Assembly (NCBI GenBank): GCA_029258695.1
Contig: JARIBR010000112.1
Location: forward strand, 1-6,294
Origin: Quadrisphaera sp.
GTDB lineage: Bacteria > Actinomycetota > Actinomycetes > Actinomycetales > Quadrisphaeraceae
DNA: 6,294 nt
Direction: 5' to 3'
The notes beneath the pieces were generated by a model. That model saw nothing but the letters and a program-made list of their open reading frames with translations, was not told where the DNA came from and ran no database searches. Both the position numbers and the translations under genes were made by a program. Numbering within the stretch: position 1 is the stretch's first letter; each line of letters begins with the position of its first letter. Below, piece after piece: positions 1 through 5,029 of this stretch.

Positions 1-774
1 GAGGTTCAGCGGCTCGTCCTCGGCGTCCTGCGCCAGCCCCAGCAGCGGGACGGGCGCGTAGTCGACGTCGACGATGACGCGCAGGTGGTTCAGCAGGTAG
101 AGCTTGCGCGCCTGGCGGGGGATGTCCGAGGCCGGGTAGTGCAGGCCGAGGAAGGGCTCGAGGTCCGGGCGCAGGTCCTCGGCGACCACCTCGCCGTGCT
201 CGTCGGGGTGGAAGCGGTAGACCATCACGCGGTCGAAGCCCGTCAGGCGCCGGACCTGGGTGGCGGCGGCGTCGCACAGCTCCTGCACGCCGTCGGAGCC
301 CTGCAGGGCCTCCATGGCGTGGCGGACGTCCTCGAACAGCGTCGACATCGTCGCCGCCGCACCCTGGTCGGCCGGCTCGAGCTCGACGACCACGAACCCG
401 TCGATGCGGTGCCACGTCACCTCGAAGGCCTCGCCCGCGGGGACGTGGACGACGAGGGGGTCGCCGCCGCTGGCGCGAGGGTCCTCCAGCGCCGTGAGCA
501 GCCGCTCGACGGGCTCGGCGCCCAGGGCACGGGACAGCGGCGCACCGACCAGCGTCATCGGGTCGGCCCCCAGGTGCAGCGCGGTGTTCGCGCTCGCCCG
601 GCGCACCACGAGGTCGTCCTCGCGGACGACCAGCAGCACGCCGTGCGGCTGGATGGCCCCCGGCAGGTGGATCGGCTCGCGGTCGCAGGTGGTGAGGTCG
701 GCGTTCTCGTCGGGGGCGAGGAAGTCCACGACGTCGGTGCCGGGGGCGAGCTCGTGGGCGGTCATCTCGGTCAT
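1..774 (-). CDS. bphP: Bacteriophytochrome, N-terminal photosensory part (partial, cut by left window edge)
   Basis: This is a red/far-red photoreceptor that binds biliverdin and normally passes the light signal to a C-terminal output module, often a histidine kinase; that module lies outside the window. The visible 258 residues begin with the bilin-attachment segment, Cys30 in TTCDREPIHLPGAIQPHG, which is the usual Cys plus PAS start of bacteriophytochromes (Deinococcus BphP Cys24). The PAS domain covers about 31-130 and the GAF domain starts near 145. The GAF motif VMVYRFHPDEHGEV (183-196) and the chromophore-contacting PASDIP (214-219, with Asp217) are intact, as are the pocket residues Tyr186 and Tyr213. 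The reading frame is still open at base 1, just before the region that should carry the conserved chromophore His. The ATG at 774 overlaps the TGA of the heme oxygenase (ATGA), with AGGA 9 bases upstream, so the two are probably translationally coupled. A second in-frame ATG at 765 is a weaker alternative. The output domain type cannot be judged here. Confidence 0.95.
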   Translation of the reverse strand, partial: MTEMTAHELAPGTDVVDFLAPDENADLTTCDREPIHLPGAIQPHGVLLVVREDDLVVRRASANTALHLGADPMTLVGAPLSRALGAEPVERLLTALEDPRASGGDPLVVHVPAGEAFEVTWHRIDGFVVVELEPADQGAAATMSTLFEDVRHAMEALQGSDGVQELCDAAATQVRRLTGFDRVMVYRFHPDEHGEVVAEDLRPDLEPFLGLHYPASDIPRQARKLYLLNHLRVIVDVDYAPVPLLGLAQDAEDEPLNL

Positions 775-1421
775 CGCTGCGGGTCCTGGTTCTCGAGCCA
801 GGCGGTGAGCGCCCGGAAGGTGTGCTCGGCGGCGGCCACCACGGCGCCCCGCGCCGAGGGGTGCTCGGCCCCGAACGTGTCCAGGGCGGTCTGCAGGGCG
901 CGCCAGTCGGCGCCGAGGTCGGCGCGGCCGGCGCTGGAGAAGAAGGCCACCGGGAGGTCCTCGCCGAGGGCGCGGCGGGCCTGGCGGGCGATGACGCGCC
1001 CGCCCAGCGCCGAGCCCTCCAGCACGTAGAGGCACCCGAGCGCGCCGGCGAGGGAGCCCGTCACCGGAGGCGTCGGCGCTGACGCCGGCGCCCGCACGTC
1101 ACGGCCGAGGCGGGCGAGGTCCTCGTCGATCCACGCCGCGCGGCAGCGGGCGCCCACCTCCAGGGGCGGCGTGAGCCGTTCCCAACCCTCGACGGTGACG
1201 AGCGCGGCCTCGACGGGTGCGTAGAAGCCGCGCAGCGCCACCAGCAGATCGGCGTACGCCTCGCGGGTGACCAGCCGTGCCTCCAGGGCGAAGGCCGCCT
1301 CCGCGGCGACGTGCGCGGCGCGGGTCTGCTCGCGCAGCTGCGCCGACAGCCCGGAGGCGGCCGCGTCGGGTGGGCGCGGCGCGCGGTGCTGACGGCGGGG
1401 CGGGTCAACGGTGAGGAGCAC
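771..1421 (-). CDS. bphO: Biliverdin-producing heme oxygenase
   Basis: It opens heme with O2 and reductant to give biliverdin, iron and CO in the cytoplasm. Biliverdin is the chromophore of the phytochrome encoded immediately downstream, so this is a BphO-type enzyme. The 216 residues show the proximal heme-ligand segment LREQTRAAHVAAEAAF with His37, and the distal-helix signature GCLYVLEGSALGGRVIAR (129-146), whose glycines let the helix kink over heme. A tail segment typical of bacterial members, FFSSAGRADLGADW, lies at 160-173. Length is usual once about 20 extra Pro/Arg-rich N-terminal residues are discounted. The start is uncertain: the GTG at 1421 has a purine run (GAAGGGGG) butted directly against it, which is too close for a normal ribosome site, and no better in-frame ATG or GTG appears before the conserved domain. 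The stop overlaps the bphP start by four bases, so both genes form one operon. I am confident of the function and less so of the first 20 residues. Confidence 0.93.
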   Translation of the reverse strand: MLLTVDPPRRQHRAPRPPDAAASGLSAQLREQTRAAHVAAEAAFALEARLVTREAYADLLVALRGFYAPVEAALVTVEGWERLTPPLEVGARCRAAWIDEDLARLGRDVRAPASAPTPPVTGSLAGALGCLYVLEGSALGGRVIARQARRALGEDLPVAFFSSAGRADLGADWRALQTALDTFGAEHPSARGAVVAAAEHTFRALTAWLENQDPQR

Positions 1422-1603
1422 CCCCCTTCATCGGCCGCGCCGCCGCAGGTCTTGAGCCATGGTCCTGGCTGGTGCGGTGCGAGGGGCGGTGGACGCCTTT
1501 GCTGACCATCGTCCGTCAGCGGGTGCGGGCCCAGGTCTCGACGGCGGGCTCGCGCCGAGCGCGCGCCCGGCGTGGCGTCGGTGAGGCGCTCTACGGTGCC
1601 GTG
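1422..1603. promoter_or_regulatory. Divergent intergenic region between bphO and the TPR gene
   Basis: This 182-bp gap separates the minus-strand phytochrome operon from the plus-strand TPR/Imm-5-like pair, so promoters for both directions should lie here. An open frame continues through it upstream of the TPR gene start (from 1472), but that stretch is Arg-rich and unlike the protein that follows, so I read it as non-coding. The only promoter-like element I can point to is TACGGT at 1592-1597, six bases before the ATG at 1604. I see no convincing -35 hexamer, operator dyad or light-regulator site. Confidence 0.4.
1592..1597 (+). promoter_or_regulatory. Candidate -10 hexamer (TANNNT) for a leaderless TPR gene transcript
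   Basis: TACGGT sits six bases before ATG 1604, the distance at which transcription would begin on or next to the start codon. No Shine-Dalgarno-like purine run precedes this ATG at normal spacing, and leaderless mRNAs are common in Actinobacteria. No clear -35 is seen 17 bases upstream. A TANNNT match is frequent by chance, so this is a suggestion only. Confidence 0.3.
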
Positions 1604-2110
1604 ATGACCACGTGGGAGGCCGTGCTGGCTGCCGTCGGGCTCGCGCTGAGCGGCGAGCGTGAGCGCGGGGGGGCCGAGCTGCTGACGTGCTGGCAGGACA
1701 GCGCTGACGACGAGCACGCCCAGCGGTGCGTCCTCGCTCACTACCTGGCCGATCTCGAGGACGACGTCGACGACGAGGTCGCCTGGGACGAGCGTGCCCT
1801 GGCCGCCCACGCGACGCTCGGGCGCGGCGACCTGGTGGCGGTGGGGATCGCCGACGCGGCGGGGATGGCGCCCAGCCTGCACCTCAACCTCGGTGACGGG
1901 TACCTGCGCCAGGGCCGCGTCGAGGCCGCTCGCGCCCAGCTCGACGCCGGCCTGGTCGCAGGCCAGGCGCTGAGAGACGACGGGTACGGCGCGATGGTCC
2001 GCAGAGGGCTGGACGGGCTGAGCGCCCGCCTCGCCGCCGCGACACCTGCCGCGGACGGCGAGCAGCCCGAGGAGCCCGAGCAGCAACCTCACGGGGGAAC
2101 CACCCGGTGA
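1604..2110 (+). CDS. TPR-like protein of unknown function, coupled to an Imm-5-like gene
   Basis: A predicted 168-residue soluble, mostly helical, acidic protein. I do not recognise a named function. Residues about 87-120 (LHLNLGDGYLRQGRVEAARA and following) read as a tetratricopeptide repeat, with the small/large residue pattern and a Gly-Arg-x-x-Ala-Ala turn. An earlier helix pair is suggested by CVLAHYLADL and DEVAWDERALAAH around 42-67. The C-terminus is a low-complexity Glu/Gln/Pro tail. TPRs bind protein partners, so a scaffold or partner role is inferred. I chose ATG 1604 because the protein becomes family-like there, whereas the in-frame extension back to 1472 is Arg-rich and looks non-coding; GTG 1601 is an equally close alternative. 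Its last four bases (GTGA) overlap the next gene, which implies coupled translation and a joint role. Confidence 0.7.
   Translation: MTTWEAVLAAVGLALSGERERGGAELLTCWQDSADDEHAQRCVLAHYLADLEDDVDDEVAWDERALAAHATLGRGDLVAVGIADAAGMAPSLHLNLGDGYLRQGRVEAARAQLDAGLVAGQALRDDGYGAMVRRGLDGLSARLAAATPAADGEQPEEPEQQPHGGTTR
2093..2099 (+). promoter_or_regulatory. Ribosome binding site for the Imm-5-like gene
   Basis: GGGGGAA lies inside the end of the TPR gene, seven bases before GTG 2107. It supports that GTG over the ATG at 2128, which has no purine run before it. Confidence 0.5.
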
Positions 2111-2643
2111 GCAGCTCCGCGCCGGCGATGGCGCTGAGCGAGGAGGAGCTGCGCGCGATCACCGGGTACGCCGCAGTCTGCGCGCGGCAGGTCGTGGACC
2201 TGTTCGAAGCCGCCCGGCCCGCCGACACCCGGCCGCGCGTGGCCGTCGAGACGGCCGAGGACTTCGCCGCCGGTGCCCGGCGCAGCGCCGCGCTGCGCAC
2301 CGGCGCCTGGGCCGCCCGGGCCGCGGCGCGCGAGGCAGACGTCAGCACTGCCGTGGGCCAGGCCGCGCTGGCAGCCAGCGCCGCAGCAGGCGCGGCGTAC
2401 CTGCACCCGCTGGCCACAGCGCACCAGGTGCGCCATGTCCTGGGCGCCGCGGTGCACCAGGCCCGCGCCCTCGAACTCGCTGCCGAGGACGAGCACGACG
2501 TCGGCGACGCGCGCATCGAGTGGGCCGCCGCCCAGGCACCCGCGCAGGTGGCCGACGTCCTGGCCCGCATGCCCCTGGCACCTCGTGGACGGACACGGCC
2601 AGCAGCCCTGCTCACCCGCCTCGACGACCGGCTCCGCGGCTGA
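2107..2643 (+). CDS. Imm-5-like putative immunity protein
   Basis: A 178-residue, Ala-rich, all-helical cytoplasmic protein resembling the actinobacterial family labelled 'putative immunity protein' (Imm-5-like domain, sometimes mis-annotated as exonuclease SbcC). Matching features in order are the opening LSEEELRAITGYAAVCA (10-26), the D/TRPR element at 40-44 followed by a helix with DFAAGARRSAALR (52-64), the block AAYLHPLATAHQVRHVLGAA (96-115) with its conserved His and Arg residues, and the closing helix after VLARMPLAPRGR. Imm-5-type proteins were named from toxin loci, but no toxin is visible here, and biochemical function has not been shown for these orphan forms as far as I know. GTG 2107 overlaps the TPR gene stop and has a good ribosome site, so the two genes are one unit. 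Identification is from remembered family pattern, not a search. Confidence 0.75.
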   Translation: MSSSAPAMALSEEELRAITGYAAVCARQVVDLFEAARPADTRPRVAVETAEDFAAGARRSAALRTGAWAARAAAREADVSTAVGQAALAASAAAGAAYLHPLATAHQVRHVLGAAVHQARALELAAEDEHDVGDARIEWAAAQAPAQVADVLARMPLAPRGRTRPAALLTRLDDRLRG

Positions 2644-2799
2644 GACCCGGCAGCGTCCACGACGCAGGTTCCCGACGAGACCAGACCACGTCGCAGCGCT
2701 CGATGCCCGGCCACGCCAGGGTGGTCAGCACGTCAGCAGCAGGGGGCAGCGCGCCGTGAGGTACCAGCGTGGAAGGGCGACGCCGCGGAGGACGCCGAT

Positions 2800-2803
2800 G
2801 GAG
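2800..2803 (+). promoter_or_regulatory. Ribosome binding site for the CPBP protease
   Basis: GGAG is eight bases before GTG 2812 and favours that start over the in-frame GTG at 2839. The preceding gap 2644-2811 holds no gene I can support and no clear promoter or terminator. Confidence 0.4.
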
Positions 2804-2811
2804 CAGCGCGC

Positions 2812-3366
2812 GTGCTCCTGGCCCCTAGGGTCGGCGAGGTGATCGAGCTCGTCGCGCTGAGCCTGCCGACCGCGGTCTACCTCTTGGTACGGCGCCGGCG
2901 ACCCGACGCGACGACGGTGATGGGGCTGCGAGCGGGACGTGCGAGCGACTACGCCTGGGCGGTGGTCCTCACCATCGCTCTCTCCGCGGCGTCCTGGGCC
3001 GCCTTGACCTGGGCCGTCGACGTGGACGTGGACGTTGACGGCCCGGGCCTGACCGCGAGGGCCACCGGTCTGGCCGGGGCGATCGCGGTGGTGCTGCGCG
3101 CCGCCGGAGAGGAGGTCTTCTTCCGGGGCTTCGTCACCGGGCTGCTGGCGCGACGCCTGGGGGCGGTTGCAGGCAACCTGGCCCAGGCGCTGATCTTCCT
3201 CGCCCCCCACCTGCTCCTGCTGCTCGTCGACGTCGGGCTGTGGCCGCTCCTTCCCCTCCAGGCCGTGAGCGGGTGGCTCATGGGCTGGTTGCGGCTGCGC
3301 CACGACAGCGTCCTGCCCGCGATCGGCGTCCATGCGGTCGTCAACCTCGCGGCAGCTCTCTTCTGA
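2812..3366 (+). CDS. CPBP-family intramembrane metalloprotease (Rce1/Abi-like)
   Basis: A predicted membrane-embedded protease of the CPBP (Abi, Rce1-like) family. Bacterial members are associated with bacteriocin self-immunity or peptide maturation; the substrate here is unknown. The 184 residues carry all expected motifs: Glu100-Glu101-x-x-x-Arg105 (EEVFFRGF), Phe129-x-x-x-His133 (FLAPH) and His174-x-x-x-Asn178 (HAVVN), so the catalytic set looks complete. Membrane segments are likely at about 10-26, 48-69, 86-98, 118-139, 143-160 and 166-184. This is at the short end for the family, with few extra N-terminal helices. A short Val-Asp repeat lies between the second and third helices. The GTG start is backed by GGAG eight bases upstream. 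It follows the Imm-5-like gene by 168 bp in the same orientation, so co-expression is possible but not shown. Confidence 0.88.
   Translation: MLLAPRVGEVIELVALSLPTAVYLLVRRRRPDATTVMGLRAGRASDYAWAVVLTIALSAASWAALTWAVDVDVDVDGPGLTARATGLAGAIAVVLRAAGEEVFFRGFVTGLLARRLGAVAGNLAQALIFLAPHLLLLLVDVGLWPLLPLQAVSGWLMGWLRLRHDSVLPAIGVHAVVNLAAALF
3016..3039 (+). repeat. Four tandem 6-bp units encoding (Val-Asp)4
   Basis: GTCGAC, GTGGAC, GTGGAC and GTTGAC run head to tail inside the CPBP gene and encode residues 69-76. The unit length keeps the frame, so copy-number change would lengthen or shorten an extramembrane loop without breaking the protein. The third-position differences argue for an old rather than a recently expanded repeat. 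Confidence 0.8.
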
Positions 3367-3451
3367 CGCGGCGCCGCCCGGGCTCGTGGGCTCGAGCTCT
3401 GGCTGTCGTGCGCGTCAGTCATCCGTCGGCCGAGAACCGGACGGTGCCTGC

Positions 3452-3456
3452 GAGGA
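3452..3456 (+). promoter_or_regulatory. Ribosome binding site fixing the ABM gene start
   Basis: GAGGA is seven bases before ATG 3464. It selects this start over an in-frame one at 3332 that would overlap the CPBP gene and add 44 unrelated residues. Confidence 0.55.
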
Positions 3457-3463
3457 TCACGAG

Positions 3464-3760
3464 ATGGTCCTCGAGCACGCGCTGCTGTCGGTCAGGCCCG
3501 GGCACGAGGAGGCCTTCGAGGACGCCTTCGCGCAGGCCCGAGAGATCATCGCGGGCATGCCCGGCTTCAAGCGCCTGGCCTTGTCCCGGGGGCTGGAGCG
3601 CACCAGCACCTACCTGCTGCTCGTCGAGTGGGACCGGCTCGAGGACCACACCGACGGGTTCCGCGGCTCGCCGGAGTACCAGCGGTGGCGCGAGCTGCTG
3701 CACCACTTCTACGACCCGTTCCCCGTCGTGGAGCACTACGAGCAGGTCCTCACCGCCTGA
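3464..3760 (+). CDS. Antibiotic biosynthesis monooxygenase (ABM) fold protein
   Basis: A 98-residue, single-domain alpha+beta barrel protein of the dimeric ferredoxin-like ABM kind. The order fits the fold: strand VLEHALLSVRPG (2-13), helix EEAFEDAFAQAREIIAGMPG (15-34), strand FKRLALSRGLE (35-45), strand TSTYLLLVEWDRLEDHTDGF (47-66), and a helix with the usual S-x-x-Y-x-x-W/R arrangement (SPEYQRWRELLHHF, 69-82) leading into PFPVVEHYEQVL. Members range from heme-degrading and quinone-oxidising enzymes to uncharacterised stress proteins. Nothing here separates these, so I give no substrate, and a link to the heme oxygenase would be speculation. The stop codon lies inside a long palindrome that probably ends the transcript. 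Confidence 0.82.
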   Translation: MVLEHALLSVRPGHEEAFEDAFAQAREIIAGMPGFKRLALSRGLERTSTYLLLVEWDRLEDHTDGFRGSPEYQRWRELLHHFYDPFPVVEHYEQVLTA

Positions 3761-3786
3761 CCCGCGGCCGGCCGCGGGTCAGGCGG
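3753..3786. terminator. Perfect 34-bp palindrome, likely bidirectional terminator
   Basis: Two 17-base arms meet with no spacer at 3769/3770, and all 17 pairs match. The left arm includes the TGA of the ABM gene, and the centre is GGCCGGCC. It lies between convergent genes, as expected for a hairpin shared by both transcripts. There is no T-tract on either side, which is common for actinobacterial terminators. A second small hairpin, GCCGGC-TGGG-GCCGGC at 3788-3803, follows at once and may add to it. Confidence 0.65.
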
Positions 3787-3787
3787 A

Positions 3788-3803
3788 GCCGGCTGGGGCC
3801 GGC
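3788..3803. terminator. Small GC hairpin beside the palindrome
   Basis: GCCGGC is repeated with a four-base gap (TGGG). Because the unit is self-complementary, the copies form a 6-bp stem. It may assist termination between the convergent ABM and kinase genes, but such stems occur by chance in DNA this GC-rich. Confidence 0.25.
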
Positions 3804-3829
3804 GCTGTCCGGGAGCGCCACCGCAGTGG

Positions 3830-4351
3830 TCAACCTCCGGCGCCGAGCCGCAGCACCTCTTCGCCCTCGCCGTCGGGAACCTCGAACCCCGCGAGGTAGG
3901 TGGCGAGGACGTCATCGGTGATCGGGAACGCGGCGTTGGCGTCGACGCGCTCCGCGCGCTGCGCCAGTCGTCGACGCAGGACGTCGACGTCGGCCTCGAG
4001 GTAGACCAGCCGCCACCGGGCCCCGGCGCCGGTGGCCAAGCGCTTGTACTCCTCGCGCTCAGCGCGCTGCCACAGGCTGAGGTCGACCACCACGTCGCGG
4101 CCCTGCCCGAGGAGCTCGAGCAGCCGGTCCCGCAGGACGGTCTCGGCGATGGCGGACAGGCGGGCGTAGTCCTGCGGCGGGTAGTCCCGGCCGTACCGGC
4201 CGAAGCGCGCCCACACCTCCTCGTCCACGGAGAGGCGCACGTAGCCCTCGGCCTCCAGGCGCTTTGCCCAGGTGGTTTTGCCCGCGCCCGCCACGCCGCA
4301 CAGGAGGACCACCAGGGGCCGGTGCTCAGCGACTGGGCCGCAGTGCTGCAT
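3830..4351 (-). CDS. Small P-loop kinase/ATPase, AAA_33 type (downstream of the pair)
   Basis: A 173-residue single-domain P-loop protein, probably a small-molecule or RNA-end kinase of the AAA_33/zeta-like group. The target is unknown. The Walker A motif GVAGAGKTT occupies residues 19-27 after the strand PLVVLLC. It is followed by GYVRLSVDEEVWARFGRYG (36-54), where the Ser-Val-Asp takes the place of the substrate- or Mg-binding acid seen in this group. A second acidic strand is DVVVDLSLWQRAER (85-98), and an Arg-rich lid-like stretch is LRRRLAQRAER (124-134). The start is ATG 4351, chosen because GAGGA lies eight bases before it (4364-4360); upstream in-frame GTG 4366 and ATG 4360 lack properly spaced sites. 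The gene follows another P-loop kinase by 56 bases in the same orientation, so an operon is likely. The two proteins share only the general fold. Confidence 0.8.
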   Translation of the reverse strand: MQHCGPVAEHRPLVVLLCGVAGAGKTTWAKRLEAEGYVRLSVDEEVWARFGRYGRDYPPQDYARLSAIAETVLRDRLLELLGQGRDVVVDLSLWQRAEREEYKRLATGAGARWRLVYLEADVDVLRRRLAQRAERVDANAAFPITDDVLATYLAGFEVPDGEGEEVLRLGAGG

Positions 4352-4359
4352 GGAGGCCA

Positions 4360-4364
4360 TCCTC
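4360..4364 (-). promoter_or_regulatory. Ribosome binding site deciding the start of the downstream kinase
   Basis: GAGGA on the minus strand is eight bases before ATG 4351. It overlaps the alternative starts at 4366 and 4360 and so argues against them. Confidence 0.5.
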
Positions 4365-4407
4365 ACCCGGTCGACGACGACACCTGCGGCACCGGTGGTC
4401 TCCTCGG

Positions 4408-4974
4408 CTACCGGGGCGCTGACGTCGCCATGATGAGCGCCAGGAGGTCGCGGTAGGTCTCGTCCACGTCGCCCTCGCGCGTCGCGAGGAACTGAGCGCG
4501 AGGGCGGTCGGCGAGCGTCGCCAGCACCTGGGCGCGCACGGGCACCAGCGCGGGCAGCCCGCCGCTGCGCTCCAGCAGGTCCGCGGCGTCACGGTGCTCG
4601 ACGCGGCTGCCTGCTCTGGTGCGGGCGGTGAAGCGCGCGAGCATCGCCTGCGGCTCGAGGTCGAGGACGACCTCCACGAAGTCCGCTCCCACCTCACCGG
4701 CGAGGGACTCCAGCTGCTCGGCCAGCTGGGGACGGGCGAGGAGCTGGGGGACCACCACGTCGTGCCCGGCGCCGAGGTGCTCGCGCGCCATGACCAGCGC
4801 GAGAGCCCGAGCCGCGGCACCCGATGCCTCGGGGTTCTCGAGCCAGCCCCCGAGCAGGGATCGCACGACGTCGACGTCGAGGCACAGCGACAGCGGCTGC
4901 TCCGCGGCGAAGCGGCGTGCCAGGGTGGACTTGCCCGCTGCTGGCGGTCCGTTGAGCAGGATCAGCGCAGGCAC
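4408..4974 (-). CDS. Small P-loop kinase/ATPase, AAA_33 type (upstream of the pair)
   Basis: A 188-residue P-loop protein starting almost directly with the nucleotide site: strand ALILLN, then Walker A GPPAAGKST (9-17). LCLDVDVVRSLLGGW (30-44) holds the Asp pair expected to bind Mg or substrate. GHDVVVPQLLARPQLAEQLE (70-89) matches the second core strand and helix, and an Arg-rich lid lies around 113-127 (LARFTARTRAGSRVEH). The architecture resembles chloramphenicol phosphotransferase-like, gluconokinase-like and zeta-like kinases, but I see no signature that fixes the substrate. No antitoxin-like partner is present, so a toxin role is not supported. It starts with GTG 4974, has only a poor ribosome site, and carries a TANNNT element six bases upstream. 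It ends in TAG, 56 bases before the next kinase. Confidence 0.8.
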   Translation of the reverse strand: MPALILLNGPPAAGKSTLARRFAAEQPLSLCLDVDVVRSLLGGWLENPEASGAAARALALVMAREHLGAGHDVVVPQLLARPQLAEQLESLAGEVGADFVEVVLDLEPQAMLARFTARTRAGSRVEHRDAADLLERSGGLPALVPVRAQVLATLADRPRAQFLATREGDVDETYRDLLALIMATSAPR

Positions 4975-4980
4975 GTCCCG

Positions 4981-4986
4981 ACGCTA
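4981..4986 (-). promoter_or_regulatory. Candidate -10 hexamer for a leaderless kinase transcript
   Basis: TAGCGT on the minus strand ends six bases before GTG 4974, the same geometry as at the TPR gene. With no good Shine-Dalgarno sequence in front of the GTG, a transcript beginning at the start codon is plausible. No TTGACA-like -35 is seen. Confidence 0.3.
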
Positions 4987-5029
4987 GGCGTACAGACAGC
5001 CCACCGCCTCCGTGATGGCTACGCACACC

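Noticed and set aside
85..1029. 314-codon plus-strand open frame opposite the phytochrome and heme oxygenase
   Set aside because: It spans two well-supported minus-strand genes, is repetitive in Gly/Val/Arg/His/Ala, and has no family motif; it is a GC-rich antisense shadow.
1472..1603. N-terminal extension of the TPR gene
   Set aside because: The 44 extra residues are Arg-rich and unlike the rest, and the region must also hold promoters for two divergent genes.
1061..2092. 343-codon minus-strand open frame
   Set aside because: It runs antisense to the TPR gene and out of frame over bphO; its composition is Arg/Pro-rich and no domain is visible.
1884..2714. 276-codon minus-strand open frame opposite the Imm-5-like gene
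   Set aside because: Ser/Arg/Ala-rich with no motif, while the plus strand encodes a recognisable family.
2644..2811. Possible extra small gene or mobile fragment between the Imm-5-like and CPBP genes
   Set aside because: No frame here shows a ribosome site with a plausible protein, and there are no terminal repeats.
3332..3463. N-terminal extension of the ABM gene overlapping the CPBP gene
   Set aside because: The ABM fold starts at ATG 3464, which has its own ribosome site; the extension is Ser-rich and shows no domain.
3830..4974. Toxin-antitoxin module with zeta-like kinases
   Set aside because: No small antitoxin gene adjoins either kinase, and small P-loop kinases of this kind are often metabolic or resistance enzymes.
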